From the NCBI RefSeq assembly GCF_000016785.1, contig NC_009486.1, positions 186,001-250,000 of the forward strand: a DNA stretch of 64,000 nucleotides, given 5' to 3'. Both the position numbers and the translations under genes were made by a program. Positions 49,367 through 57,703 of this stretch are shown here, piece after piece; the stretch's first letter is position 1; each line of letters opens with the position of its first letter. Below the pieces are notes generated by a model. The model saw only the letters and a list, made by a program, of their open reading frames with translations, did not search any database and was not told where the DNA came from. This DNA is from Thermotoga petrophila RKU-1. GTDB lineage: Bacteria; Thermotogota; Thermotogae; Thermotogales; Thermotogaceae.

Positions 49367-50803
49367 TTATCCCTCCTGTTCAAACAATCTCAGGATTTTC
49401 TGAGAAACCTTCTCTATTGTTTCTTCCTTTCCCATCAGTCGAAGTTCAACTTCTACCTTTTTCCCGAGTTTTCTGGAAAAGATGTTTTCCAGCTCAGGCA
49501 GCTTTTTCTTCATCAACTCGTAATGCATAGCTTTCGATGAATCAAAAGAAATAATCACCTTTTTCCCGTCAAACTCTACCTCTGAGAGACTGAGGGCGAC
49601 GAAAATTGAAAGATCACCCTTTTCTTTCAGTTCTTCCATGAGTTCTTTGAAACGTTTCTCGAACTCGCTGCCTTCCTGTTTTTCTTCTTTTGCCTTCACC
49701 ATTTCTTTCTTCTCTTCTTTCTGCTGTACATTTGAATTATCGTTTTTTTCTCTGACATCGTTTTCCTGAACGTTTGCGGTGGAGAACCTCGTCGCTATGT
49801 AAGCCGAACCCACTTTACAGACGAGTCGTTTTTCTTCGGCGAACTTTATCTCTCTCAGAAGATTCAGAAGTTGTCTCGAAACCTGAACTATATCGTTCGC
49901 TGAAACCTGGTAAACCCCTCTCTCTCTTTCCAGGTCTTCGACCAGATCCTCGACCGCTTCCTGAATGAGCACCTCGTAGTCCTTCCCGCTGTAATAGACG
50001 TCGTCGAGAACGGTGAAGACCCTTTTCACATCACCAGAAAAGATAGCATTCACGTAATCGCGAACAACCTGTATCGGTATCAACCCGAGCGCTCTGTGTA
50101 CCGTCTCGAGATCTATCTTTCCTTCCGAGAACTTCCACACCTGTTCGAGCATGGTGAGCGCGTCTCTCAATCCTCCAGAGGCCCTTTTTGCGATGAAACT
50201 CAGGGCTTCCCTGTCTATCTCTATTCCTTCAGCCTCCGCAACTTCCTGGAGCCTCTTTTCGATGAGCTCGTCGGGAATGTTTCTGAACTCGAAAACCTGA
50301 CATCTCGAGATGATCGTGGGAGGAACCTTCTCAAGGTTTGTCGTTGCCAGCACGAACACGACGTGGGAGGGAGGTTCTTCGAGTGTTTTGAGGAGCGCGT
50401 TGAAGGCTTCTTTCGTGAGCATGTGAACTTCGTCTATTATATAAACTTTGTATTTGCCTTCCATCGGCCTGTATCCAACGGCGTCTCTGATTCTTCTGAT
50501 CTCGTCTATTCCTCTGTTGGAAGCCGCGTCGAGTTCTATCACGTCCATGAAAGTTCCCTCGTCTATCTCTCTGCAGGCTCTGCAGGAGTTGCAGGGTTCA
50601 ACTCCCTTTCTGTTTTCACAGTTCAGTGATTTTGCGAGAATTCTGGCAAGAGTAGTCTTCCCCGTTCCCCTCGGACCGGCGAATATGTATCCGTGGGCCA
50701 CGCTGTTCTTCTGAATAGCACCGATTATTGCCTTCTTCACATGATCCTGATTGACAACCTCAGAAAAAGTCTTTGGTCTGTACTTCCTGTAAAGAACTTC
50801 CAC
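49367..50803 (-). CDS. dnaX: DNA polymerase III subunit gamma/tau
   Basis: 478 aa clamp-loader ATPase. AAA+ domains I and II with [14 protein letters not shown] (Walker A, about 45), a zinc module [36 protein letters not shown] (Walker B) and IISRCQVF (SRC motif); collar domain III to about residue 345; then a Lys/Glu-rich linker (about 350-400) and a C-terminal domain (about 400-478) corresponding to the tau end. GTG at 50803 has a GGGGGG ribosome site; upstream extension covers an intergenic region. A slippery heptamer at codons 352-354 may yield a shortened gamma form. Confidence 0.95.
   Translation of the reverse strand: MEVLYRKYRPKTFSEVVNQDHVKKAIIGAIQKNSVAHGYIFAGPRGTGKTTLARILAKSLNCENRKGVEPCNSCRACREIDEGTFMDVIELDAASNRGIDEIRRIRDAVGYRPMEGKYKVYIIDEVHMLTKEAFNALLKTLEEPPSHVVFVLATTNLEKVPPTIISRCQVFEFRNIPDELIEKRLQEVAEAEGIEIDREALSFIAKRASGGLRDALTMLEQVWKFSEGKIDLETVHRALGLIPIQVVRDYVNAIFSGDVKRVFTVLDDVYYSGKDYEVLIQEAVEDLVEDLERERGVYQVSANDIVQVSRQLLNLLREIKFAEEKRLVCKVGSAYIATRFSTANVQENDVREKNDNSNVQQKEEKKEMVKAKEEKQEGSEFEKRFKELMEELKEKGDLSIFVALSLSEVEFDGKKVIISFDSSKAMHYELMKKKLPELENIFSRKLGKKVEVELRLMGKEETIEKVSQKILRLFEQEG
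49742..49748 (-). promoter_or_regulatory. Candidate -1 frameshift heptamer A-AAA-AAC in dnaX
   Basis: In frame the mRNA reads AGA GAA AAA AAC GAT, so the heptamer A AAA AAC is correctly phased (X XXY YYZ). A -1 slip would continue CGA TAA and stop, giving a 355 aa product ending just after the collar domain, like E. coli gamma. No strong downstream stem-loop is visible, and only a weak AGGA lies about 15 bases upstream, so efficiency is uncertain. Confidence 0.5.
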
Positions 50804-50891
50804 AGAATCCCCCCGTGTTATAATCGAATTGCATCCAGCTTTTATTATACCAGAGGAGACATTAAGAATGATTGAACAGAGGAGGAAAATC
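50804..50891. promoter_or_regulatory. Divergent promoter region dnaX / lytic transglycosylase
   Basis: Minus strand: TGGTATAAT (50852-50844), a perfect extended -10, would start the dnaX-ybaB-gap-pgk operon about 35 bases before the GTG. Plus strand: TGTTATAAT (50816-50824), also a perfect extended -10, would start the transglycosylase transcript with a leader of about 60 bases. Neither has a clear TTGACA box. A long out-of-frame start at 50829 is not used. Confidence 0.5.
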
Positions 50892-51461
50892 GTGAAAAAA
50901 ATAACTATCTTGATCTTGGTGCTCGTGGTGGTCCCTGTTTTTCTGAGCACCGTTCCTCCGGAAGATAATATTTCCTTTCGCGAGATCAACTCCATCGCGG
51001 TGAAGGAATGGTTCAAAGAACTGGTCAGATCAAGAAGAGCCTCCTACAAACTGAAAAGCGATGAAGAATTCCTCGAAGATCTGTGGAAAACGATAAACAA
51101 CGTGGCAAAAGAAACGAATTTCGATCCTATTCTCATAATATCCGTCATAGATGTGGAAAGTGACTTCAGAAATGTTGTGGGGTTGTACGGAGAACTCGGT
51201 ATGATGCAGATAAAGAAAGAGACGGCGGAGATGGTGGCGAACCTGTACGGTCTGGAAATCCCAGAGTCAGGCTGGACAGAACTCGTGTGGAACTACCGGT
51301 TGAACATAAAGTACGGAGCCCACTATTTGAAGTACCTCTTCGACAAGTTCAACAGTTTGAGATTGGCACTCGAGTACTACAACGGTGGAAACAGCAGAAA
51401 GTCCTACGCACGAAAGATACTGGAAACGTACGAAGAGTTCAAGAAAGAACTGGGGATCTAA
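50892..51461 (+). CDS. Lytic transglycosylase (SLT domain), membrane-anchored or secreted
   Basis: 189 aa. Signal anchor (about 1-20, ITILILVLVVVPVFLS), then a goose-lysozyme-like SLT domain: catalytic Glu in VIDVESDFRN near residue 85, GLYGELGMMQIKKETAE near 98, GAHYLKYLFDKF near 140 and ALEYYNGG near 163. It cleaves peptidoglycan glycan strands in the periplasm. GTG at 50892 has GAGGAGG six bases upstream. It overlaps the convergent fumarase-C-like gene by 4 bases. Confidence 0.9.
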   Translation: MKKITILILVLVVVPVFLSTVPPEDNISFREINSIAVKEWFKELVRSRRASYKLKSDEEFLEDLWKTINNVAKETNFDPILIISVIDVESDFRNVVGLYGELGMMQIKKETAEMVANLYGLEIPESGWTELVWNYRLNIKYGAHYLKYLFDKFNSLRLALEYYNGGNSRKSYARKILETYEEFKKELGI

Positions 51462-51922
51462 ACCTTCGAGTAGACCTTGCCGGAAGAGTCCTGTACCACA
51501 CGGAGAATCAGCTTTTCCACTTCCAGTTCCTCGAGTTTCTTGTTGTCCGGAGTTTTATAAATCACCCTCCTCGTTCCCATGACTTCTTCGAGGGGCTCGA
51601 ACACCACCCTGGAAAACCTCTTCGTTGCAGAAAAAGGATGCACTTTCTCCAGAATCACGCCGTTCACTCCCAAGAGAAAGAGTTTTTCCAGGAGCTCTTC
51701 ACTCATCTCTTGAAACTGAAGCTTGTTCTTCCTGAACGTTCCCAATACCGCTATTTCTCCCGTCAGATCGTAGAGCTTTGTTCCTTCGTATCTTTCGTAT
51801 TTTTCAAGGACGTCCACAACGCTTCTGTCCATAACAACGATCTTTCCCGTGTAGTAGACAACATCTCCTGTCTTCAACTTTCTTATGACGTTCAGAGACA
51901 CGGGATATCTGAGTACTATCAA
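51458..51922 (-). CDS. Stand-alone fumarase beta / Fe-S hydro-lyase C-domain-like protein
   Basis: 154 aa. IRKLKTGDVVYYTGKIVVM near residue 12 resembles the start of the class I fumarase/tartrate dehydratase beta domain (LKVGDxVxxxGxIxxxRD), and the strand pattern that follows (KLYDLTGEIAVLGTF, VNGVILEKVH) is compatible. The usual GPTTSxRM piece is not found and the RDAAH motif reads MDRSVV, so catalytic use is doubtful. No alpha subunit lies nearby. TTG at 51922 has GAGGTG six bases upstream. Confidence 0.55.
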   Translation of the reverse strand: MIVLRYPVSLNVIRKLKTGDVVYYTGKIVVMDRSVVDVLEKYERYEGTKLYDLTGEIAVLGTFRKNKLQFQEMSEELLEKLFLLGVNGVILEKVHPFSATKRFSRVVFEPLEEVMGTRRVIYKTPDNKKLEELEVEKLILRVVQDSSGKVYSKV

Positions 51923-51927
51923 AAGAA

Positions 51928-52536
51928 TCACCTCACGATCATCCAGACAAAACCATCGATGAACCTCACAAAGGGATTCATAACGAGTGGTATTATCCAG
52001 AGCACGAGCAGAGCGATCATGAAGAGAACCCCGTACACCTCGTATTTTACCAGCCACTCCATATACTTGTCGGGAAGAAGAGAAGCGAGAATCTTGCTTC
52101 CATCGAGAGGGGGTATGGGAAAAAGAGAAAAGAGCGCGTACGTGAGGTTGTACTTTGCGGCCTTCACCATGAGAAACCACCAGAAATCCTCCTCGGGAAG
52201 ATGCGAGGCGATCAATCCACAAAGAAAGAAAAGGATGAAGCTAACGGCAGGACCGAGCAGCGAGATTTTCAAAAGATCCTTCTTTTTGTTTTTGAGCTTC
52301 CAATAGCGAATGGGCACGGATCTCGTCCACCCGAACTCGAAGAGGATGAAAGAGATCGTTCCCAGTGGATCGAGATGAACAAAGGGGTTCAGAGAAAGCC
52401 TTCCGGCCTGTTTCGGTGTGGTATCACCGAGTTTGTAGGCTACAAAGCCTTTGATGTACTCTCTGGGAGTAGCGACTATGAGCACTGCGAGAAACCCTGT
52501 GAGTATGTTGCTCAGTGTGGGAACGATTATCCTCAT
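51928..52536 (-). CDS. Site-2 protease (M50) family membrane protein without HExxH
   Basis: 202 aa with about five membrane segments. The pattern of the S2P/RseP-like YwhC group is clear: FVAYKLGDTTPKQAGRLSLNP and HLDPLGTISFILFEFG, then IPPLDGSKILASLLP (third ligand Asp). But the zinc-binding HExxH at the start reads REYIK (TPREYIKGFVA), so both histidines are lost while the Glu stays. It is probably a pseudoprotease. ATG at 52536 begins just after the csaB stop. Confidence 0.75.
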   Translation of the reverse strand: MRIIVPTLSNILTGFLAVLIVATPREYIKGFVAYKLGDTTPKQAGRLSLNPFVHLDPLGTISFILFEFGWTRSVPIRYWKLKNKKKDLLKISLLGPAVSFILFFLCGLIASHLPEEDFWWFLMVKAAKYNLTYALFSLFPIPPLDGSKILASLLPDKYMEWLVKYEVYGVLFMIALLVLWIIPLVMNPFVRFIDGFVWMIVR

Positions 52537-52538
52537 GT

Positions 52539-53489
52539 TCACCATCCTTTCAGGACTCCTTTCAGCATCTCCTTCATCTCGATAGCGTCGTTTTTCATTT
52601 TCTCTTTCAGCTTCAATTCTTTCTTCAACACAACGGGAACCTTCAAAGAGATTTCCAGAGGATCTCTCTTTGAAAAGAAATGATCCTCTTTTGTGTATCT
52701 TGTGAAAAATCTTCTCGCTTTTTGACAATCGACGATAATGAACGGTACTTCGAAATACGCTGCCACAAGCGCCGGGTGGAACCTCTCCGTTATCACAATG
52801 GACGAACTCACTATCTCTTCGAGCAAGTTCTCTCCATTTCTGAGAGGTGGAAGATAGGAGTGATCCCCTGGAAAAGCCGTTGATATGACAAAGTCGTTGA
52901 TTCCCTGATCCTTGAGGCTCTTCAATATATACGACACATCCATCGGAGATTTCAGGAAAAACACCGCTTTCTTTTCGGTATTTCTTTCCATATCGGACTC
53001 CATAAGGTGGATTATGGCCGGATCTGTTCCGAGCATTGCATTTCCGCCAACCATTCTGACGTACCTGTAAGAAGCGGGATCACGCGCTATGAAAACGGTT
53101 CTTTTATCTTTGAAAACGTCCCACACAAGCTTTTTTGAAAGCCTTCTTCTCAACGGTCCCACGCTGTTTCCAAAGAATATGAGAGGTTTGTTCATGAGAA
53201 GTGAAGCTTTTGAAAGAGAGTAATAGTAGAGAAGACTCCGGAAACTGGTAACGTCCTGAAACAATCCCCCTCCACCCGCTATGGAAACTTGAGATTTCTT
53301 CAAAAGAGAGAGTATCTTGAGCGAATATCTATCGACAGAGGTGATCCCCATGGATTTTTTCCCCTTCGGCAGGGGTGTGTATATGGTCCCGAATCCCAGC
53401 TCTTTCAGAAGATTCACACACGCCTTGAACATCAATTCATCCCCGAAGTTGTCAAAGCCGTAGTATCCCCAGAGAAAGGCCGTTGCCAA
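52539..53489 (-). CDS. csaB: Polysaccharide pyruvyltransferase, CsaB-type
   Basis: 316 aa. The family signature WGYYGFDNFGDELMFKACV is at the N-terminus, GGGGLFQD near residue 72, FFGNSVGPLRRRLS near 105 and SSIVITERFHPALVAAYFEVP near 233. CsaB puts ketal pyruvate on cell-wall polysaccharide, which SLH domains recognise. That suits an organism with SLH-bearing envelope proteins such as the one at 28071. TTG at 53489 has GAGGTGA before it. Confidence 0.9.
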   Translation of the reverse strand: MATAFLWGYYGFDNFGDELMFKACVNLLKELGFGTIYTPLPKGKKSMGITSVDRYSLKILSLLKKSQVSIAGGGGLFQDVTSFRSLLYYYSLSKASLLMNKPLIFFGNSVGPLRRRLSKKLVWDVFKDKRTVFIARDPASYRYVRMVGGNAMLGTDPAIIHLMESDMERNTEKKAVFFLKSPMDVSYILKSLKDQGINDFVISTAFPGDHSYLPPLRNGENLLEEIVSSSIVITERFHPALVAAYFEVPFIIVDCQKARRFFTRYTKEDHFFSKRDPLEISLKVPVVLKKELKLKEKMKNDAIEMKEMLKGVLKGW

Positions 53490-53551
53490 GGAAAATCACC
53501 TCATTGTGTAGAAGAATACTCTTGGAGAATTATACTACACGAGGTGAAAAG
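53490..53551. promoter_or_regulatory. Divergent region csaB / metallo-beta-lactamase-fold gene
   Basis: 62 bases with a nearly symmetric AGTATAATTCT core: TATAAT on the minus strand (toward csaB) overlaps ATTATACT on the plus strand. No -35 boxes fit well. Ribosome sites GAGGTGA occur on both sides. Confidence 0.35.
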
Positions 53552-54292
53552 ATGATCACGAATCTTTCCGACAGAGTGTTCGTGATAGGAACAGGAACGT
53601 CGGCGAACAGTGTGCTTGTCTGTGGAAAGAAATTCTGTGTACTCTTCGATTCAACACTTTTTCCTGAAAAGGCAAGGAAGATCAAAGAATTCACCACAGA
53701 AATTCTGGGCAAAGAAATCGTCGTTGTCTTCAACACGCATTACCATCCCGACCACACTTTCGGAAACGAGGTTTTTGACAGAATCATATCTCACAGTCTC
53801 ACCAGAAAAGCCCTGGAAGAAATGGATGAAGAGTACATAAGAAAGATCGGAGTGGAGGTTTCTTTGAAGTTTCCAGATGAGACCTTCTCCGAAAGAGAAA
53901 ATTACAGATTTGGAGACATCGTGGTGGAAGCGGTTCACCTGGGAGGACACACCCCGGATTCTTCGATCTTCGTTTTGAAGAACGAAAAAATCGTCATCTG
54001 CGGGGACCTTCTGACAACCGGCATCCACGCCGAAATAGTCACGGACAGTGACCTCTTCGAATGGATAGAAGCGCTCAGCGAAATCGAAAAAATACGGGCA
54101 GATTACTTCGTACCGGGTCACGGAAAAGTGGGCACCATCGAAGATGTCAGAAACATGAAAGACTACATCTCAAAAGTCCTGCGCTTCAGAGAAGGCAGTG
54201 TGAAACACTCAGAACTCCTGGAAGACCCGAATTTCATCAACAGGGAACACCCGGAGCTTCTGAGCTGGGGGCTGGAAAACATCATTCGTTGA
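53552..54292 (+). CDS. Metallo-beta-lactamase-fold hydrolase
   Basis: 246 aa with a complete binuclear zinc site: THYHPDHTFGN (HxHxDH) near residue 67, GGHTPDSS near 133, CGDLL near 152 and PGHGKVG near 190. Close in plan to glyoxalase II/SoxH-like stand-alone hydrolases; the substrate is unknown. ATG at 53552 has GAGGTG before it; the frame is open further upstream across csaB but has no ribosome site. It overlaps fliY by 11 bases at the 3' ends. Confidence 0.9.
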   Translation: MITNLSDRVFVIGTGTSANSVLVCGKKFCVLFDSTLFPEKARKIKEFTTEILGKEIVVVFNTHYHPDHTFGNEVFDRIISHSLTRKALEEMDEEYIRKIGVEVSLKFPDETFSERENYRFGDIVVEAVHLGGHTPDSSIFVLKNEKIVICGDLLTTGIHAEIVTDSDLFEWIEALSEIEKIRADYFVPGHGKVGTIEDVRNMKDYISKVLRFREGSVKHSELLEDPNFINREHPELLSWGLENIIR

Positions 54293-55322
54293 GAAGTTCG
54301 AGCCTCTCTTTTGGACTCACGATCTCTGTTATCCTCACCCCAAAGTTCTCATCTATCACGACAACTTCTCCGCGGGCGATGAGCTTTCCGTTCACGAGGA
54401 TATCCACAGGTTCTCCCGTGAGTTTGTCCAGCTCTATTATGGAGCCGGGGATCATTTCCAGAACTCGTTTCAGGGTCATTCGCGTTCTTCCAAGTTCCAC
54501 TGTGACTCTGAGAGGAATATCGAGAAGCAGTTCCAGCTTGTCACTCGGTACTTCGGTTTTTCTGGTTTCAGAAGGTTTCAACTCGGCGAATTCTACCGGT
54601 TCGACCTTCACCTTTTTCTCCTCTTTCTTTTCTTCTTTTTTCTCACTGCCTTTAGCTTCGGATTGTTTTTTCGTGAAATACTCGTACATCTTCTTCACCA
54701 GATCGGCGCTTATCACCTGGTAGAACTTCGACTTCGGAAGTCCCTCTATCTCTATTTCGAATTCGACGACGGCGACATCTTTTTCTGGATTGTCGGTCAC
54801 CGGTGGAAACTGAGTGCTTGGATCATCGAAATTCAATATCTCCACCTTTGGCGGAGAGATATTGATGGTTATTCCCAGAAGTTCAGAAAGCGACGTTGCA
54901 GCGCTTCCCATCATCTGATTCATCGCTTCTCCAACCGCACTGAGTTTGATCTCGTCCAGTTCCTCGGTTTCTACCTCTCCACTTCCCCCCATCATGAGGT
55001 CAGCTATCACCGCTACGAGTTTTTTATTTAGGACAAGGACATTCAATCCTTCCAGCCCCTCTATGTATTCCACACTCACCACTACCTGCTCACCACTGAA
55101 GTCACTCTTGACGTTCTTCATCTTTTCTTCCCGAACAGTTGGAACGGTGATGTGAATATCCCTTCCGAGAATCATCGAGAGCGTCGTGGCAGCGCTTCCC
55201 ATCGCGATGTTTCCTATCTCACCTATCATGTCTTTTTCTTCAAGAGTGAGAACACCACCAGTATCAGAACCGCCAAGAAGCTTGTCTATCTCTTCCTGAG
55301 AAAGGAATTCTTTTTCCGTCAT
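54282..55322 (-). CDS. fliY: Flagellar switch protein FliY (CheC-like phosphatase fused to FliN)
   Basis: 346 aa. N-terminal switch peptide LSQEEIDKLLGG; a CheC-like domain (about 25-205) with both E-x-x-N phosphatase motifs intact, in IGEIGNIAMG and VGEAMNQMMG; a charged Lys/Glu linker (about 220-250); and a C-terminal FliN/SpoA domain (about 260-346: LLLDIPLRVTVELGRTRMTL, PVDILVNGKLIARGEVVVID). It forms part of the C-ring and dephosphorylates CheY-P at the motor. It overlaps fliM by four bases and is the last gene of the flagellar operon in the window. Confidence 0.95.
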   Translation of the reverse strand: MTEKEFLSQEEIDKLLGGSDTGGVLTLEEKDMIGEIGNIAMGSAATTLSMILGRDIHITVPTVREEKMKNVKSDFSGEQVVVSVEYIEGLEGLNVLVLNKKLVAVIADLMMGGSGEVETEELDEIKLSAVGEAMNQMMGSAATSLSELLGITINISPPKVEILNFDDPSTQFPPVTDNPEKDVAVVEFEIEIEGLPKSKFYQVISADLVKKMYEYFTKKQSEAKGSEKKEEKKEEKKVKVEPVEFAELKPSETRKTEVPSDKLELLLDIPLRVTVELGRTRMTLKRVLEMIPGSIIELDKLTGEPVDILVNGKLIARGEVVVIDENFGVRITEIVSPKERLELLNE

Positions 55323-56305
55323 TCGTATTCACCTCCGTTGGTGAATTCACCGGTCACCTTCACCGCATACTTTCCCTTGAACACTCCGGGAATTCCCCTG
55401 AACTTGGGTCTCCCCTCAACGTCTATTCTTATTTCATCCTTGTAGTGAGTGCCGAGCCTTATGACGTCTCCCACTTCCAGATCCAGGATTTCTTTCAATC
55501 TCAACTCAGTTTCTCCTATCACCGCTTGGACAGTCACAGGTACCTTTTGAGAAACTTTTTTGAGTTCTTCCATTCGCTCTTCGACTCTTTCGGGTTTTCT
55601 TCCCATCATCCAGAAGCGATCCGAAAGTTTTTCGAGCAAAGGTTCAAGAAGTGAAAACGGCCAGCACACGTTGATAAAGCTTGTGAATTCGCCCCAGGAA
55701 ACGGAGGCGGTTACAAGAAGAACGATCTCGTTGGGAGGTACAATCTGAACGAATTGAGGATTCGTTTCCACATTCTCTATCGAAGGAATGAAGTACTGAA
55801 AATCACTCCAGGCCTGAGCAAGAAGGGTTAACATGTTGGTCACTTCTTTTCTCATTATGGAGGTTTCTATCTCCGTGGGAGGTCTGTTTGGAGGGTTATC
55901 GCCGGGCCCCCCCATTATGATGTCGAGCATGGTATAAAAGAGATCCAGTCTCATTTCGAAGATGGCGCTTCCCTCAAAAATATCTCCGGTGAAGATAACT
56001 ATGAACGATGGTATCATCACGGATCTTATGAATTCCTCATAAGTAAGCTGATCTATGCTGATTTCGACATCCACAAAAGTTCTCAGCCTTCCTGAGAGAT
56101 ACGTAGAAAGAGCCCTCCCAAAGTTTTCGTGTATCATCTGAAAGGTTCGAAGTTGTTCTTTGGAAAACTTGCTCGGCCTCTTGAAATCGTAAGGCTTAAC
56201 CTTTTTCTCCTCTTCTTCCTTCAGGAGGTCCTCTTCCTTCAACTCACCCTTCATCAGTGCCTCGATCAACTGGTTTATTTCTTCCTGGCTGAGAACATCC
56301 GACAT
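55319..56305 (-). CDS. fliM: Flagellar motor switch protein FliM
   Basis: 328 aa C-ring protein. The N-terminal CheY-P binding peptide LSQEEINQLIEALM; middle CheC-like domain (about 45-230) with FDIIMGGPGD-like IIMGGPGDNPPNRP (GGXG motif binding FliG); C-terminal SpoA domain (about 240-328). It has no ExxN phosphatase motif. Receives the CheY signal from the operon at 39-40 kb. It lies 9 bases after fliL. Confidence 0.97.
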   Translation of the reverse strand: MSDVLSQEEINQLIEALMKGELKEEDLLKEEEEKKVKPYDFKRPSKFSKEQLRTFQMIHENFGRALSTYLSGRLRTFVDVEISIDQLTYEEFIRSVMIPSFIVIFTGDIFEGSAIFEMRLDLFYTMLDIIMGGPGDNPPNRPPTEIETSIMRKEVTNMLTLLAQAWSDFQYFIPSIENVETNPQFVQIVPPNEIVLLVTASVSWGEFTSFINVCWPFSLLEPLLEKLSDRFWMMGRKPERVEERMEELKKVSQKVPVTVQAVIGETELRLKEILDLEVGDVIRLGTHYKDEIRIDVEGRPKFRGIPGVFKGKYAVKVTGEFTNGGEYE

Positions 56306-56314
56306 GTTACCACC

Positions 56315-56824
56315 TCACTCGGTGGTTGCGAACGCTTTGATGTACAGGTACACATCCAGAACCCCGTATTTCTCCTTATCACCAACGAATCCAGTGATCG
56401 TGTTCACCGCATCTCTTATTTGACGCTTCAACAGTTCTAGCCCCGGAACGGTGCTCAGTTCACTCTTATCTTTGCTGAGAAAGATCATCATGAGCGCATC
56501 CATGATCTCGTCATTCTTCTCAGCTACAGCCGCCCTGCAGGCATCGCTTCCCACACTGAAAGAAAGAGAATCTATCACGACTACGTCCCTTCCTCCTTTG
56601 AGAAGGAAGGTCTGGTTTTCCCCCCGCTGAATGAGAACCGCCTTTATCCTGACGGGGGTCGAAGGTACGTTTTCACCCTGCTTGCCTTGATTCGAACCAA
56701 GGAACATGGGCAGCAAAAAATACACTGCCACGGAAACCACAAGCGGAACAACAATGCTCGTGATCAAAGACGCACCCATTCGACGTTTTGGTTGTTCTTC
56801 TTCTCTTCTTTCTTCTTCTGCCAT
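56315..56824 (-). CDS. fliL: Flagellar basal-body protein FliL
   Basis: 169 aa. A charged N-terminal tail (EEERREEEQPKRRMG), one transmembrane helix (about 18-42) and a periplasmic domain with stomatin-like FliL pattern; GRDVVVIDSLSFSVG, LMMIFLSKDKSELSTVPG and VLDVYLYIKAFATTE are recognisable. FliL surrounds the stator and supports torque. It lies 9 bases after motB. Confidence 0.9.
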   Translation of the reverse strand: MAEEERREEEQPKRRMGASLITSIVVPLVVSVAVYFLLPMFLGSNQGKQGENVPSTPVRIKAVLIQRGENQTFLLKGGRDVVVIDSLSFSVGSDACRAAVAEKNDEIMDALMMIFLSKDKSELSTVPGLELLKRQIRDAVNTITGFVGDKEKYGVLDVYLYIKAFATTE

Positions 56825-56833
56825 TCTTTCACC

Positions 56834-57703
56834 TCACAGTTTCTCTCGTTTTATGAGGATATCTATTCTCCTGAATTCTCTTCTCAATCTATCCAATTCC
56901 TGCTGATATTTTTCTTCCAATTTTTTCAGTTCCGATTCGTATTCCGATCGAGAAATTTCCCCGTTTCTGAACCTTTCATTGATAAGTGTTTTCTCGACGT
57001 TGATCTGGTTTTCAAGATCCTGGATCTTTTTCTTTATCTCCCTGTCTCCAAGCCCTATTGGGTAGAATCTGTCAGGATTGTAGAAAAGATCGATGTTGAA
57101 ACGTCCAAGCTTTATGTCTGCAGCCCTTTCGATCATTCTCTTCTCTCTCAACTCGGTGAGAAAGAAATTCACCACACTCGCTGCTCTGGCGCTCGAAAGA
57201 TGCCAGTTGGAGACATATATTGAATTTGGAAGAGGCAATCTGTCGTCCGCATAACCGTAGATCTCGAGCACGTTCGTGGTGTGTTCTATGACTATCTGTC
57301 CCACTTTGGCCAGGAGTTCTTTGGCTTCCACTGTGAGCTTGGCGCTTCCCGTCTCAAAAAACACCATGTCTTTCAACACGATCAGTGTTCCTTCGTCTCT
57401 CTCTTCAACTGTGATCTTTCCCTTATATTCTTCGGACAATCTCATGAGTTCTTGATATATTCCTCTTTTTGATGTGATCAAGGGTTCTTCGTTTATGCTT
57501 TTTCCTCCCATGAGGACGCTCGGCGGGTTCCCACTCAACGCGATTCTGAGCCCTACCGCCACCTGCTGGAACTTTCCGGGACTGATGGTGGACATCGAGA
57601 TCAGAGCCACAAAGAACGTGAGGAGCAGCGTCACCATATCCGAATAGGTCGTCATCCATTGAGGACTGCTTTTCTGTTCCTCTTTTCTTTTTTTCGCCAT
57701 CAC
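56834..57703 (-). CDS. motB: Flagellar stator protein MotB with C-terminal coiled coil
   Basis: 289 aa. Single membrane helix with the ion-channel Asp22 in TTYSDMVTLLLTFFVAL, a linker, an OmpA-like peptidoglycan-binding domain (about 100-225: VFFETGSAKLTVEAKELLAK, NWHLSSARAASVVNFF), then an extra coiled coil (about 228-289) rich in Lys and Glu, which most MotB proteins lack. Start GTG at 57703 (or ATG at 57700) has GGAGGC upstream and overlaps the motA stop. Confidence 0.95.
   Translation of the reverse strand: MMAKKRKEEQKSSPQWMTTYSDMVTLLLTFFVALISMSTISPGKFQQVAVGLRIALSGNPPSVLMGGKSINEEPLITSKRGIYQELMRLSEEYKGKITVEERDEGTLIVLKDMVFFETGSAKLTVEAKELLAKVGQIVIEHTTNVLEIYGYADDRLPLPNSIYVSNWHLSSARAASVVNFFLTELREKRMIERAADIKLGRFNIDLFYNPDRFYPIGLGDREIKKKIQDLENQINVEKTLINERFRNGEISRSEYESELKKLEEKYQQELDRLRREFRRIDILIKREKL

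Noticed and set aside
50829..50891. Longer start for the lytic transglycosylase
   Set aside because: It would put polar residues before the signal peptide, and GTG 50892 has the strong GAGGAGG site.
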